The notes: generated by a model from the letters alone, not told the origin. DNA of 64,000 nt from Corynebacterium mustelae (GCF_001020985.1 NZ_CP011542.1:2604001-2668000), one strand, 5' to 3'. Positions 44,817 to 54,707 are shown, counted from the stretch's first letter. Numbers and translations: made by a program.

Positions 44817-45461
44817 ATGGCAACTCGCCCCGTTTTCGTATCCCACACCGCCGACAACCCCTGCCTAGAAATCACCACCGAATTCCAGTGGTTCCCCGGA
44901 TTCTCACTCGCCCAGAAACAGCGCAGCATAACCAGCCTGCACGAAAGCTTCACCGCCGCCCACCCCGGTCACACGCTCCTTGAGATTTCCAGCAAATCCC
45001 CCAACCCCCTCGGCGTTAAACTCAGCGCATTTAACCTCACCCTGACCCACAACAACCACACCATGAGCGTTGAAGCCGCATTCCAGGGCTCCAAAGTCTT
45101 TGCCTCCGCTGGACCATTCACCGAAATCTATGAACTTAGTGCCCGGGAAGCCAAGCGGTTCCCACAATTAAAAGAAAGCGGCGCGCTTACCCATTTCAAT
45201 TTCTTCGGCAGCCACTTCCCACTTACCCCCACCACGTTCTTCTACGACTACCTCTATATCACCGCACTGCATTCCCACCCCGACCTCGCCGAAAAGGTAC
45301 AAAGCTTCACCGCTTTCACCGACATCGAATTCAACCCCGCCAAGCAACTTAACTGCCAAGCCCGCTCCGCTGCCACCTACGTCGCGCTTTGCACCCACAA
45401 GCTTGTCGACGACGCACTTTCATCACCGGAGGCATTTAAAGAAATTGTTTATCGGCGCTGA
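44817..45461 (+). CDS. NADAR-domain protein of the DarT1-associated antitoxin type
   Basis: A 214-residue protein matching the DarT1-associated NADAR antitoxin family (DUF6977-like). Landmarks are TEFQWFPGFSLAQKQRSI, EISSKSPNPLGVKLSAFNL, VEAAFQGSKVF, REAKRFP, FYDYLYITALH and FTDIEFNPAKQLNCQARSA. Known members remove ADP-ribose from guanine bases added by DarT1 toxins. The ATG at 44817 has AAAGGAGAG at 44805-44813. No DarT-like ADP-ribosyltransferase is adjacent; the convergent neighbour is an FRG-domain protein. It may be a solitary antitoxin or pair with a non-canonical partner. Confidence 0.8.
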   Translation: MATRPVFVSHTADNPCLEITTEFQWFPGFSLAQKQRSITSLHESFTAAHPGHTLLEISSKSPNPLGVKLSAFNLTLTHNNHTMSVEAAFQGSKVFASAGPFTEIYELSAREAKRFPQLKESGALTHFNFFGSHFPLTPTTFFYDYLYITALHSHPDLAEKVQSFTAFTDIEFNPAKQLNCQARSAATYVALCTHKLVDDALSSPEAFKEIVYRR

Positions 45462-45575
45462 TTGAAGGGACACTCCACTGGAATACAAAAAGACGTTAAG
45501 AACGCGCCAGGATTTTCTGGTACGAAAACCACAAAGCAGACGGAAAATATGAAACCTAAAGTAAATTATCTTACT

Positions 45576-46622
45576 CTAAAAGTTCTGAATTTGATTTTTC
45601 AGAACTTGCATTTTATTTGTGAAATCCGGATAAATTGATGCTCTATCTATCCCAATTAGCGAAAGCTCGTGTAATATTTTTTCTTTACTTTCAGCTTCGA
45701 TGATAACAGATGTAAGACCTATTTTGTCATAGAGCCAAGGACCTTTCTTGAGATTAAAAGGCACAAAATCATATTCAGCATCATATTCAACAAAATTTTT
45801 AGATTTATCCAACTTTAGCTTTTCACAATGCATTCCACACACCAAAAAGGCACCCTGCTGGGCTTTCATCCGCTCATTCAGAATCGACGATCGAACGCCG
45901 ACAAAAGGGAAAAATAATGCACTCGCTGACACAAACCCCTTCCAAAATATGTCTTTGGATTGGACAAAATCGTACCCATTTTCATTAATCCTCTCCTCGA
46001 CTTTTATTATTAATTCCTGAACCTCATCTCCCCACAAGAATTTAGCTACGTAAACAAATTCCCTAAAAGCCGCCAAAACCAAGTTGTAAGAAATTTCCGA
46101 TTCAAAGCTGGAATTATAAACAAACTTTTCCCATTTTCCTCTAAAGGAAAGTAAAGAAATCAATTTAATCAAAGAATTTTCTTCATCAAAAAGGGATACG
46201 TTTTTAAAAACGGAGACTTCTCCGTCTTTTCCGGTTTCTCCTTCGCAAGCAAAGAAAAGTGCTACGAGTGGATTAAAAGTCACATCTATCAGTCGAGTTG
46301 GAAAACCATGATGCTGAATGTGCGCCAACTTTTGAAAATCGGTCATTCCGATAAATTCTGTCGGATTTTCGGCAATAATTTTCTGGAATATCTCTTGCTC
46401 ATGTTTCCAAAAACGTTCACCATAACGAAACAATGATGCACTGAGATCCCACTCCGCGTTGCTTTGCCCCCGATAAAGTGGCTCTGGAAACAGCGCGTTC
46501 GAGTTTCCATTGATAGAGGAGTTAATCTCTTGAACCCTATCCAGGAACTCGTTTAAGCTTGTTACCTTTCTTGGTTCGTTTTCTACTGCTTTCTTTGAAT
46601 TGCTTTCTTCGCTGTTACTCAT
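45576..46622 (-). CDS. FRG-domain protein
   Basis: A 348-residue protein with the FRG domain, named for its motif, here LYRGQSNAEWDLSASLFR, and the second signature QHHGFPTRLIDVTFNPLVALFFACE. FRG domains are common in mobile defence-type genes, but their biochemistry is not something I can state with confidence. The gene is much more AT-rich than its neighbours and has many Lys/Asn codons, indicating recent transfer. It is convergent with the NADAR gene, 114 bp apart. The ATG at 46622 has AGGTGA upstream. Confidence 0.8.
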   Translation of the reverse strand: MSNSEESNSKKAVENEPRKVTSLNEFLDRVQEINSSINGNSNALFPEPLYRGQSNAEWDLSASLFRYGERFWKHEQEIFQKIIAENPTEFIGMTDFQKLAHIQHHGFPTRLIDVTFNPLVALFFACEGETGKDGEVSVFKNVSLFDEENSLIKLISLLSFRGKWEKFVYNSSFESEISYNLVLAAFREFVYVAKFLWGDEVQELIIKVEERINENGYDFVQSKDIFWKGFVSASALFFPFVGVRSSILNERMKAQQGAFLVCGMHCEKLKLDKSKNFVEYDAEYDFVPFNLKKGPWLYDKIGLTSVIIEAESKEKILHELSLIGIDRASIYPDFTNKMQVLKNQIQNF

Positions 46623-46692
46623 TGATAATCACCTATTCTTTTATTTTTGGCTTGTCTAAAGTTTTTCACTATCAAACTTGATGCTTCACTAA

Positions 46693-46729
46693 AGCCGCCA
46701 GGTTCCTAGCATCTAGGACTCTGGCGGCT
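46693..46729 (-). terminator. Terminator after lepA
   Basis: AGCCGCCAG (46693-46701) pairs with CTGGCGGCT (46721-46729), with an inner CCTAG/CTAGG pairing. Read on the minus strand the stem is followed by TTTAG, fitting an intrinsic terminator for lepA. Confidence 0.7.
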
Positions 46730-46753
46730 GTGATTGTCGGAGCGGTTTATGCG

Positions 46754-48604
46754 TTACTTCTCATCATCCGTAGACAGCGCTGCAACGAATGCTTCCTGCG
46801 GTACGGATACGGAGCCGAGTGCTTTCATGCGCTTCTTGCCTTCTTTCTGCTTTTCCAGCAGTTTGCGCTTACGGGAGATGTCGCCGCCGTAGCATTTAGC
46901 GGTGACGTCTTTACGCATGGCGCGAATGTTCTCGCGGGCGATCACTTTGGAGCCGATGGCTGCCTGGATCGGCACCTCAAATTGCTGGCGTGGGATCAGC
47001 TCTTTGAGCTTCTTGGTCATCTTGTTGCCGTACCACTGGGCGGAGTCGCGGTGAACGATGGCAGAGAACGCATCTACCGGGTCGCCGTTGAGCAGGATAT
47101 CCACCTTGACCAGGTTGGCTTCTTGTTCACCGGCGTCCTCATAGTTGAGGGAGGCGTAGCCTTTGGTGCGGGATTTTAAGGCGTCGAAGAAGTCGAAGAT
47201 GATTTCGCCAAGCGGCATGGTGTAGCGCAGTTCGACACGGTCTTCGGAAAGATAGTCCATGCCGCCCATTTGGCCGCGTTTGGATTGGCAAAGTTCCATT
47301 GTTGTGCCGACAAATTCACTGGGAACAATGATGGTGGTTTTCACCACTGGTTCCCACACTTCGCGCAGTTTGCCGCCGGGCCAGTCGGAGGGGTTGTGCA
47401 CGTGGATTTCTTCCCCACCTTCAGTGACTACCCGGTAGGAGACGGATGGCGCGGTGGAAATGAGGTCGAGGCCGAATTCGCGTTCCAGCCGGTCGCGGGT
47501 GATTTCCATGTGGAGCAGGCCGAGGAAGCCGCATCGGAAGCCGAAGCCGAGGGCGACGGAGGTTTCGGGTTCCCAGGACAGGGATGCGTCGTTAAGCTGT
47601 AGTTTTTCCAGGGCCTCCCGCAGGTCCGGGAAGTCAGCTTGGGAGATTGGGAATAGGCCGGAGTACACCATGGGCTTGGGGTCTTCGTAGCCTTGGAGGG
47701 GTTCCTCAGCGCCCTTGACTGCCCAGGTGACGGTGTCGCCGACTTTGGATTGCCGCACGTCTTTTACGCCGGTAATCAGGTAGCCCACTTCGCCAGGGCC
47801 AAGTCCGTCGCATTTCTTGGCGGTGGGCGACACGATACCGATTTCCAGTAGTTCGTGCACCGCGCCGGAGCTCATCATTTTGATTTTCTGGCGTGGAGTG
47901 AGTTTGCCGTCGATCATGCGGATATAAGTAACGACGCCGCGATAGGTGTCGTAGACGGAGTCGAAAATCATGGCACGCGCCGGCGCGTCGATAGGCTCCT
48001 CGGTAGTTGGTGGGGGCACTAGTTCGGCCACCTTGTCCAGCAGTAATTCCACACCTTCGCCGGTTTTGCCGGATACCCGCAGTACTTCTTCGGGTTCGCA
48101 GCCGATGATGTGGGCGATTTCGAGCGCGTATTTCTCCGGGTCGGCGGCAGGCAGGTCGATTTTATTAAGGACCGGGATGATCTCCAGGTCGTTTTCCATC
48201 GCCAGGTAGAGGTTGGCAAGTGTTTGGGCTTCGATGCCTTGGGCGGCGTCGACAAGCAAAATTGCGCCTTCGCAGGCTTCGAGCGCGCGGGAGACCTCAT
48301 AGGTGAAGTCGACGTGGCCGGGGGTGTCGATCATTTGCATGACGATTTCCTCGCCAGCGTGTGGGCCGGTGCGGGGAACCCACGGCAGACGCACGTTTTG
48401 GGCTTTGATGGTAATGCCGCGTTCGCGCTCAATATCCATATTGTCCAAGTACTGATCGCGCATGTCGCGGGCATCGACGACGTTCGAGAACTGGAGGATA
48501 CGGTCCGCCAGTGTCGATTTGCCGTGGTCAATGTGCGCGATGATGCAGAAGTTACGGATTTGGGAAAGATCCGTAAACGTCTTTTCCGCGAAATTCTTGG
48601 GCAT
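46754..48604 (-). CDS. lepA: Elongation factor 4 (LepA), ribosome back-translocation GTPase
   Basis: A 616-residue translational GTPase. The G domain has G1 [10 protein letters not shown], switch and G2 [10 protein letters not shown]3 DTPGH, and G4 NKID. EF-G-like domains II, III and V follow, plus the LepA-specific C-terminal domain ([43 protein letters not shown]). It acts on stalled ribosomes and in ribosome assembly. Length and domain order are normal. The lepA / PemK-like / rpsT neighbourhood is conserved among corynebacteria. Confidence 0.97.
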   Translation of the reverse strand: MPKNFAEKTFTDLSQIRNFCIIAHIDHGKSTLADRILQFSNVVDARDMRDQYLDNMDIERERGITIKAQNVRLPWVPRTGPHAGEEIVMQMIDTPGHVDFTYEVSRALEACEGAILLVDAAQGIEAQTLANLYLAMENDLEIIPVLNKIDLPAADPEKYALEIAHIIGCEPEEVLRVSGKTGEGVELLLDKVAELVPPPTTEEPIDAPARAMIFDSVYDTYRGVVTYIRMIDGKLTPRQKIKMMSSGAVHELLEIGIVSPTAKKCDGLGPGEVGYLITGVKDVRQSKVGDTVTWAVKGAEEPLQGYEDPKPMVYSGLFPISQADFPDLREALEKLQLNDASLSWEPETSVALGFGFRCGFLGLLHMEITRDRLEREFGLDLISTAPSVSYRVVTEGGEEIHVHNPSDWPGGKLREVWEPVVKTTIIVPSEFVGTTMELCQSKRGQMGGMDYLSEDRVELRYTMPLGEIIFDFFDALKSRTKGYASLNYEDAGEQEANLVKVDILLNGDPVDAFSAIVHRDSAQWYGNKMTKKLKELIPRQQFEVPIQAAIGSKVIARENIRAMRKDVTAKCYGGDISRKRKLLEKQKEGKKRMKALGSVSVPQEAFVAALSTDDEK

Positions 48605-49052
48605 TATCTTGCTGTCTCCCTTTCTTGTTTAATCCCCCTCACATTACCGCATTGTGGTGTGTTTTCTTAGTCCGGTGTTTGCACTGCTATCGCTTGTCGA
48701 CGTTTGCCTGTTAGCAACGTGTCACCGCCGTCATTAAGACACGGTTGCCTGCACTTACCCCCAGATAGGTGAGCAGGTTAACTAAATCGGAAAATAACAG
48801 ACCTTGAGGTGACATTTTTGCGCTGGACGAAATACCTTTTCACACGGGGGCAACATTCACCCCCGTTGCCCAAACGTTATTAATTTAACCGCATGACAAC
48901 CTTAAGATTTTCTGCAATGATTGTGTACAGGTACACCAGTTTTATCAACGGGCTGTAACACTCAAGGTGATGTGACCGGATAGCCCTATAGATAAAGGTT
49001 CGCCTTTCCGCATGTCGGAATGAACACTAGTGGGACAGATGTGACTAGAGTG
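48605..49052. other. 448-bp intergenic region between lepA and the PemK-like gene
   Basis: No gene is supported. It contains a GCTTGTCGACG copy (48692-48702); two overlapping mutually exclusive hairpins at 48844-48871 (GGGCAAC/GTTGCCC and CGGGGG/CCCCCG); and the palindrome GTGTACAGGTACAC (48923-48936), a possible operator. Confidence 0.4.
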
Positions 49053-49667
49053 ATGAGTATGAGTCTCCGCAGGGACGCCAAACCCGCAACGACGCCGACC
49101 GCTGGCCGCCCCTCCCGCGCGCCCAAACCCACCGGCTTTCTTAATAAGATGCTGCGCTGGTTCAAGCGTGACCACAATGACCCCCTTGATGAGGGACTCA
49201 CCATGTTGTATTCCCGGCTGGGACTACACGAAACCACCGTACCCACCGATATTCGTCAAGAAAACTTCGCCGAGTTCACCGTCTGCCCCGCCGCAGCCTG
49301 CCCCCGTAGTCTTTTTTACGCCCCAAATATGGACGGCCATGTCGACCCCGGCGAGATCGTGTGGTTCTGGGTCGCACCGGACGATCAAACCGGATCGCTG
49401 ATCGAACGCGCCTTGGTCGTCGTTGGTCGCCACGGAGATATGATCATCGGGCTACTCACCTCCCCCAATCCCAGCCATGCGGATTCCACAAACTGGCTCG
49501 ACATCGGCGCGGGCCCGTGGGACGATGCTGGACGGCAATCCTGGGTACGGCTGGATAAAGTGATTAAAGTCCCGGAAACCGCTATTCGACGCCAAGGGGC
49601 CGTCATTCCGGAACATCGGTTCAATCGCATTGCCAATCGGCTGCGCTCCGACCACGGTTGGGCTTAG
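49053..49667 (+). CDS. PemK/MazF-like fold protein
   Basis: A protein of about 204 residues with a basic, Pro/Ala-rich N-terminal region and a C-terminal PemK/MazF-type domain: GEIVWFWVAPDD, ALVVVGRHGDMIIGLLTS, WLDIGAGPWDDAGRQSWVRLDKVIKV. Canonical MazF toxins are about 110 residues and paired with an antitoxin; here there is none, and the gene occupies a conserved housekeeping position. It is more likely a cellular RNA-related protein than an active toxin. The start is uncertain: ATG 49053 is taken, with 49020 and 49059 possible. Confidence 0.75.
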   Translation: MSMSLRRDAKPATTPTAGRPSRAPKPTGFLNKMLRWFKRDHNDPLDEGLTMLYSRLGLHETTVPTDIRQENFAEFTVCPAAACPRSLFYAPNMDGHVDPGEIVWFWVAPDDQTGSLIERALVVVGRHGDMIIGLLTSPNPSHADSTNWLDIGAGPWDDAGRQSWVRLDKVIKVPETAIRRQGAVIPEHRFNRIANRLRSDHGWA

Positions 49668-49820
49668 CACTTCATTCGTGCTAGAGTTTTTCCTCGTTGT
49701 CCAATACAACAGCACCTAGATGATTTTCACCACACAACCAGGACCTTGGGGTTGTTACCCGGTTAAATTTCACACCAAAATCTAGGTGGTCTTTTGCTGC
49801 AAGATTAAGAGGTAATTGTC

Positions 49821-50084
49821 ATGGCAAATATCAAGTCTCAAAAAAAGCGCGTCCTCACCAACGAAAAGCGTCGTCAGCGTAATCAAGCTGTTCGTTCCGC
49901 TGTCCGCACCGAGATCCGCAAGTTCCGCGAACTCGTTGCCGAAGGTGACAAGGCTGCCGCTGAGGCACAGCTGCGGGTAGCTTCCCGCGCACTGGATAAG
50001 TCCGTCACCAAGGGCGTCTTCCACCGCAACAACGCTGCGAACAAGAAGTCCAAGATGGCTAACGCCCTGAACAAGATGGCTTAA
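49821..50084 (+). CDS. rpsT: 30S ribosomal protein S20
   Basis: An 87-residue basic helical protein with the S20 pattern [21 protein letters not shown] and [18 protein letters not shown] at the end. It binds 16S rRNA in the 30S subunit. A ribosome binding site (AAGAGG) precedes the ATG and a strong terminator follows. Confidence 0.98.
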   Translation: MANIKSQKKRVLTNEKRRQRNQAVRSAVRTEIRKFRELVAEGDKAAAEAQLRVASRALDKSVTKGVFHRNNAANKKSKMANALNKMA

Positions 50085-50104
50085 CACTTTTAAGCTTTTC
50101 ATCT

Positions 50105-50146
50105 AAAAACTCGCCACCCGCATATGCTGCGACGTGGCGAGTTTTT
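50105..50146 (+). terminator. Intrinsic terminator of rpsT
   Basis: AAAAACTCGCCAC (50105-50117) pairs perfectly with GTGGCGAGTTTTT (50134-50146). The second arm ends in a T5 tract, giving a textbook rho-independent terminator. Confidence 0.9.
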
Positions 50147-50182
50147 GCTATTGAACTGGCGGTTTTGTTCGACTTTTGGGGT

Positions 50183-52279
50183 CTAGCTGCGTTTTATCCC
50201 AGTAGCAACGGCCTTCGCCCGTTCGGCGTTCGCTGGGTTGCTAATGGCCTCAAAGGCGAGTTCGGTGGATTTCTTCGAGAACTCGGTTTCGGCCAGTTCC
50301 CCGTCCCCGGTGAGAAGCTGCGCCAAGCACTGGCCAACTTTCACATCGGCGACCTCACCGGTCACCGCACGATTTAATGGTTGCCCCTGGTAGAGCGGAA
50401 TAGATTGTTCGACGGGAGGTCGGTAATCAGCGGCCAGTTCCGTAGCCACCTGAATGGCCATGTCACGCAGATGTTTGCGTGAGGCGACGATCCTGTCACT
50501 GGGCCGTAATAGGCAGTTGTCTTGGGCATCAAAGGCGGTCTGGAGGCGTGCGGCGGACATTGCAAAGTCGAACACCGCCTGATGCGGGTTTTTCGTTCCG
50601 GCTTCTAAATGCCGGATCAGGTGCTGCACTACCCCGCCCCAGCCGGGAAAGATTCCGACGCTTCGTTCGGGAAAACCGAGTTTAGTATCCACGTGTGCCA
50701 CCACGGTATCGGCGTGCAACATCAGTTCCGCACCACCACCCAGTGTTATCCCGTGCACGGCCGCCACCACCGGAAACGGCGCAAACTGGAGCTTGCGGTA
50801 AACGGACACACCAATATCGATGAAACCTTTGCCGCCAGTGACTAGGCTGCTTAGTTCAGCACCCGCGCTAAAGGCCTTGGGGTCATTGGATGTGATGACT
50901 AGTCCGCGCAGATCGGATTCAGCCGCGGTGTTGAGGGCGGCAAGCACATCGGTGGTGATGATCCCCAGTTTCGTGGTGATGGTTAGCACCCCGATCCCGG
51001 AGGGCAATCGGGTTAGGGTGGCTGCAGGCGATGTGGCAAGGACCTCCCCCGATTCGGCTTTCGCCGGGGAATCGGAGCTAAACGCCTGGTAGAAGCCACC
51101 CGCCGCGACGGCTTCGAGTAGAAGCGAGGGCGGGTTGTCGTCGAAAAGCGAGACGATGGTGTCCACGCCGATAGCGTCCGCCAACGCGAAGGGCCCGCGC
51201 TGCCAGGAATAACCAAGTTCCATGCCCGCATCAATATCGGCGATAGTATTCGCAATGTCGTGGGCGTGGTCGCAGCAATAGCGTAGGGTTTCTACAAACA
51301 CCTGGCGTGCGTAATCATTGCTGGTGACCAGCTGTATCAGGTCGGTGGGAATGGTGACCTGCCGCTTGGGTCGATACTCGAAGGTGGAATCAATCACCTG
51401 ATCCGGGCCGTTATAGAAGCCAGAATCCCCGGTGCGCCCAGTCAACCCCCGCTCAATCAGCCCGGTAAAGAGCGGATGTTCCACGACGTTGTATTTTTGG
51501 AGCGCGTCGGTCGCCGGAAGCGTGTTATGCAGACTTCTCCACACGTCGGGAACGAGTTGCAGGCCGATGTAATCGAAAAGCCCGAACACGCCGGTGCGCG
51601 GAATTCCGAACGGTTTACTGAAAACCGCGTCAGCGTATTCCGGATCAATGCCCGAATCCAAGGCGATGCGGGCGGCCACCGCCATCCAAAAATTGCCGAT
51701 CCGGTTGGCGATAAACCCAGGCGTATCGCGGCAAATAAGCACGCTTTTGCCGAGCTGCCGCTCGATGACGTCGATAAGCCAGCCCATGAGCGGGGCGTCG
51801 GAGGTTGCGGCGACCACCTCAACCAACGGCATAACCCGAGGCGGATTGAAGAAATGCGTGATGAAGAAATTGCTGCGGTGCTCCTGCGCCAACTCGGCGC
51901 TTAGCTTGGCCAGCGGAATCGTGGAGGTATTGGAACTCAGGACGGTATCGGGGCCTAAAAACGGCGCGATTGCGGCATATAGCGACCGCTTGGCATCAAG
52001 GTTTTCAAAAATCGCTTCGATAACCCATTGTGCATCCGCAACCACTGCAAGGTCATCTTCGGAATTTCCGACCGTGATATTCGCCGCGAATTTTTTATGG
52101 AAGAACCCGCCGCGTTTGAGTTGCAGGTCGACGGCCGCGCGGGCTCGGGCGTTGCGGTCTGGCCCGTCGGCGGGCATATCGAGCAGATGCACCTTCACGC
52201 CGGTACTTGCTAATAGCGCGGCGATGCCGGAGCCCATGGAACCGGAGCCGAAAACCACTGCGGTTTGTAGATCTGTCAT
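50183..52279 (-). CDS. Bifunctional 3-hydroxyacyl-CoA dehydrogenase / enoyl-CoA hydratase (FadN-type domain order)
   Basis: A 698-residue beta-oxidation enzyme. The N-terminal half is a 3-hydroxyacyl-CoA dehydrogenase with NAD motif VVFGSGSMGSGIAALLAS, SSNTSTIPL, HFFNPPRVMPLVEVV and DTPGFIANRIG. The C-terminal half is a crotonase-type hydratase with the oxyanion region AAVHGITLGGGAELMLHAD and LGFPERSVGIFPGWGG. This dehydrogenase-hydratase order matches Bacillus FadN rather than E. coli FadB. The start at 52279 overlaps the thiolase stop (ATGA) and has AGGAG upstream. It is the last gene of an operon with thiolase and acyl-CoA dehydrogenase. Confidence 0.92.
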   Translation of the reverse strand: MTDLQTAVVFGSGSMGSGIAALLASTGVKVHLLDMPADGPDRNARARAAVDLQLKRGGFFHKKFAANITVGNSEDDLAVVADAQWVIEAIFENLDAKRSLYAAIAPFLGPDTVLSSNTSTIPLAKLSAELAQEHRSNFFITHFFNPPRVMPLVEVVAATSDAPLMGWLIDVIERQLGKSVLICRDTPGFIANRIGNFWMAVAARIALDSGIDPEYADAVFSKPFGIPRTGVFGLFDYIGLQLVPDVWRSLHNTLPATDALQKYNVVEHPLFTGLIERGLTGRTGDSGFYNGPDQVIDSTFEYRPKRQVTIPTDLIQLVTSNDYARQVFVETLRYCCDHAHDIANTIADIDAGMELGYSWQRGPFALADAIGVDTIVSLFDDNPPSLLLEAVAAGGFYQAFSSDSPAKAESGEVLATSPAATLTRLPSGIGVLTITTKLGIITTDVLAALNTAAESDLRGLVITSNDPKAFSAGAELSSLVTGGKGFIDIGVSVYRKLQFAPFPVVAAVHGITLGGGAELMLHADTVVAHVDTKLGFPERSVGIFPGWGGVVQHLIRHLEAGTKNPHQAVFDFAMSAARLQTAFDAQDNCLLRPSDRIVASRKHLRDMAIQVATELAADYRPPVEQSIPLYQGQPLNRAVTGEVADVKVGQCLAQLLTGDGELAETEFSKKSTELAFEAISNPANAERAKAVATGIKRS

Positions 52280-53442
52280 AACGAAACTCCTGGGTTTTCT
52301 AATACCACCGCGATGCCTTGCCCGCCACCGATACACATGGTGACCAGGCCATAGCGGAGGTTGTGCCGCTGCATGTGGTAGATAGCTTTCACGGTCAGGA
52401 TCGCACCGGTTGCCCCGAGCGGATGCCCCAATGCGATCGCGCCGCCGTTGGGGTTGACGATCGCCGGATCGAAACCAAGCTCCCGACTCACGGCCAGCGC
52501 TTGGGCGGCAAATGCTTCATTCGATTCGATGACCCCAATATCGGCAAGACTAATCCCCGCCTGCGCGAGCGCCTTCGGCACCGCCGGAATTGGCCCCAGC
52601 CCCATGAGATGCGGTGCGACACCAGCCACCGCCCAGCCAGCGATGCGCGCCAACGGGCTTAGGTTGTGGGTTTTCACCGCGCTTGTCGACGCCAACACCG
52701 TAAACGCGGCGCCGTCGTTGATGCCAGAGGAGTTTCCGGGAGTCACCGTTCCATCTTTTTGGAAGGCAGGACGCAGCCCACTGAGCTTTTCGACGGTGGT
52801 GGGGCGCGGGTGTTCATCACGGCTAAAGTCCCCCACGGCGACTATTTCGGCGTCGAAAAGCCCAGCATTTTGCGCCTGCGCGGCACGTTCTTGCGACAGT
52901 GCGGCAAATTCATCCTGGTCGTGCCTGCTAATCCCAAGCTCAGCCGCGATATTCTCGGCGGTAATCCCCATATGCACCTGATCGAATGGACAATTAAGAG
53001 TCCCGATCATCCAATCGCGGTTCATGCTATCGCCCATCCGGACCCCGTGACGCAATCCAGTTACCGAATAGGGAGCATTACTCATGGATTCCACACCACC
53101 GGCAAGCGCAATATCCGCAACGCCGTGGCAAATTTCCAGGGCGGCGGAGACGATCGCCTGCGCCCCGGAACCGCATAACCGATTGACGTTAAACGCGGCG
53201 GCACCTTCGGGTACACCCACCTCACGGCCCACCATTCGGGACAGGTACAGGTCTTCCGGCCGGGTTGGGATCACATTGCCGACAACCACCGAACCAATGT
53301 CGGCTGGCGAAACATGGGCACGCTCGATTGCAGCGGCCGCCGGAATGGCCCCTAGTTCCGCACAGTTCAGCCCCGCCAGCGATCCGTTAAATTTCCCGAT
53401 GGGTGTCCGAGCCGCACCAATAATAAATACATCTTCGTGCAT
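52276..53442 (-). CDS. Acetyl-CoA acyltransferase (thiolase)
   Basis: A 388-residue thiolase that releases acetyl-CoA in the last step of beta-oxidation. It has the nucleophilic Cys in NRLCGSGAQAI, the NEAFAAQAL motif, HPLGATGA with its catalytic His, and the C-terminal Cys in TMCIGGGQG. The ATG at 53442 is chosen for its AAGGAGG nine bases upstream; an open extension upstream overlaps the acyl-CoA dehydrogenase gene and has no family support. It starts 28 bp after the dehydrogenase and overlaps the downstream gene by four bases. Confidence 0.93.
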   Translation of the reverse strand: MHEDVFIIGAARTPIGKFNGSLAGLNCAELGAIPAAAAIERAHVSPADIGSVVVGNVIPTRPEDLYLSRMVGREVGVPEGAAAFNVNRLCGSGAQAIVSAALEICHGVADIALAGGVESMSNAPYSVTGLRHGVRMGDSMNRDWMIGTLNCPFDQVHMGITAENIAAELGISRHDQDEFAALSQERAAQAQNAGLFDAEIVAVGDFSRDEHPRPTTVEKLSGLRPAFQKDGTVTPGNSSGINDGAAFTVLASTSAVKTHNLSPLARIAGWAVAGVAPHLMGLGPIPAVPKALAQAGISLADIGVIESNEAFAAQALAVSRELGFDPAIVNPNGGAIALGHPLGATGAILTVKAIYHMQRHNLRYGLVTMCIGGGQGIAVVLENPGVSL

Positions 53443-53470
53443 CTGAAAATATCCTCCTTGGATTAGGCGA

Positions 53471-54646
53471 TCAGGCAAAAGCCCCGGTGCCGGTGATCTT
53501 GCGGCCCACGATGAGGTGCTGGATGGTCTCGGTTCCTTCGTAGGTGTGCAGGGCTTCGAGATCACCCATGTGCCGAATGATGTGGTTTTCCAGCAAAATC
53601 CCCGAGCCACCCAGCATGTCCCGCGCGTTTGCTGCGACAATGCGGGCGTGTTTCGTGCAATAGCCTTTCGCCATCGAGGCCTGTTCCGGCGCAAGGTGCC
53701 CGGCCGCTTCCAGCACGGCCAGTTGTTTGCAGTGCAGCGCCATCGACGTGATGTCCTGGAGCATTTCCGACAACCGTTGCTGAATGATTTGGAACTTCAC
53801 CAGCGGTTTCCCGAACTGGGTGCGGGTTTTCGCGTGTTCCAAGGCAATTTCATAGCACGCGATCGCGTGCCCCAGTGCCGCCCAGGCAACACCGGAGCGT
53901 GTGGCCGATAACACCTTGGACACGTCTTTGAAGGAAGATACCCCGGGCAGCCGGTTTTCCGCAGGCACCCGGACGTCTTTCAGGGTGATTAGCGATTGGT
54001 CGATAGCGCGCAGCACCCCCTTGCCTTTGATGATTTCGGCCTGGTAATTCGGGGTGGTTTGCGGCACCAAGAAACCACCGACGCCGCCGTCTTCCAGTCT
54101 GGCCCAGATAATCGTGAGATGTCCGTTAGCGCCGAACCCGATCCACCGTTTTTGCCCGTTGAGTACGTAATCATCGCCGTCGAGAACCGCCGTGGTTTCT
54201 AGCGCCACCGCATCGGAACCGTGGTCGGGCTCCGTGAGCCCGAAAGCGCCGAAGATTTCACCCCGAGCGAGTTTTTCAATATAAGTATCGCGGTGCTGTT
54301 GCGAGCCGTACAGCATGATCGAGCGCATGACCAGCCCGCCTTGGACTGCGGCGACCGCACCCATGGAACCATCCGCACGAGAAATTTCCATTGCGACCAA
54401 GCCTGCGGCCAGTGGACTCATAACTTCGTGACCAGGAATTTCCACTCCATCAGTAAAGAGGTCACGGTCACCAAGTGCGCGCACGAGATCTGGGTTGGTG
54501 CGACCGATTTCCCAATCCTCATTAATGACTTTCAGGCATTCCACGCCAAAGTCGCGGGCGGTAGCCCACCATTTTTCATCGGCCGGGTCGAGATCGGAAA
54601 AAATTCCGTAGTAATCGGTGCTGGGAGCAAGAAGGTTGTGAGGCAT
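53471..54646 (-). CDS. Acyl-CoA dehydrogenase (glutaryl-CoA-dehydrogenase-like subgroup)
   Basis: A 391-residue flavoprotein that introduces the first double bond in acyl-CoA. It shows GAFGLTEPDHGSDA and RWIGFGANG in the FAD/substrate region, FGKPLVKFQIIQQRL, MLGGSGI, and a catalytic-type Glu in HTYEGTE. The YEGT context is typical of glutaryl-CoA and short/medium-chain dehydrogenases. It is the first gene of the operon, divergent from the TetR gene, with AAAGGA upstream of its ATG. The exact chain length is not evident. Confidence 0.9.
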   Translation of the reverse strand: MPHNLLAPSTDYYGIFSDLDPADEKWWATARDFGVECLKVINEDWEIGRTNPDLVRALGDRDLFTDGVEIPGHEVMSPLAAGLVAMEISRADGSMGAVAAVQGGLVMRSIMLYGSQQHRDTYIEKLARGEIFGAFGLTEPDHGSDAVALETTAVLDGDDYVLNGQKRWIGFGANGHLTIIWARLEDGGVGGFLVPQTTPNYQAEIIKGKGVLRAIDQSLITLKDVRVPAENRLPGVSSFKDVSKVLSATRSGVAWAALGHAIACYEIALEHAKTRTQFGKPLVKFQIIQQRLSEMLQDITSMALHCKQLAVLEAAGHLAPEQASMAKGYCTKHARIVAANARDMLGGSGILLENHIIRHMGDLEALHTYEGTETIQHLIVGRKITGTGAFA

Positions 54647-54707
54647 AACGTGTGTCCTTTGTGGATAGTCTGAGTGCAGCCAAGTCAGCTGCCAGCGGGA
54701 AAAGCTT

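Noticed and set aside
49053..49667. Toxin-antitoxin module at the PemK-like gene
   Set aside because: No antitoxin gene is adjacent and the position between lepA and rpsT appears to be a conserved housekeeping one.
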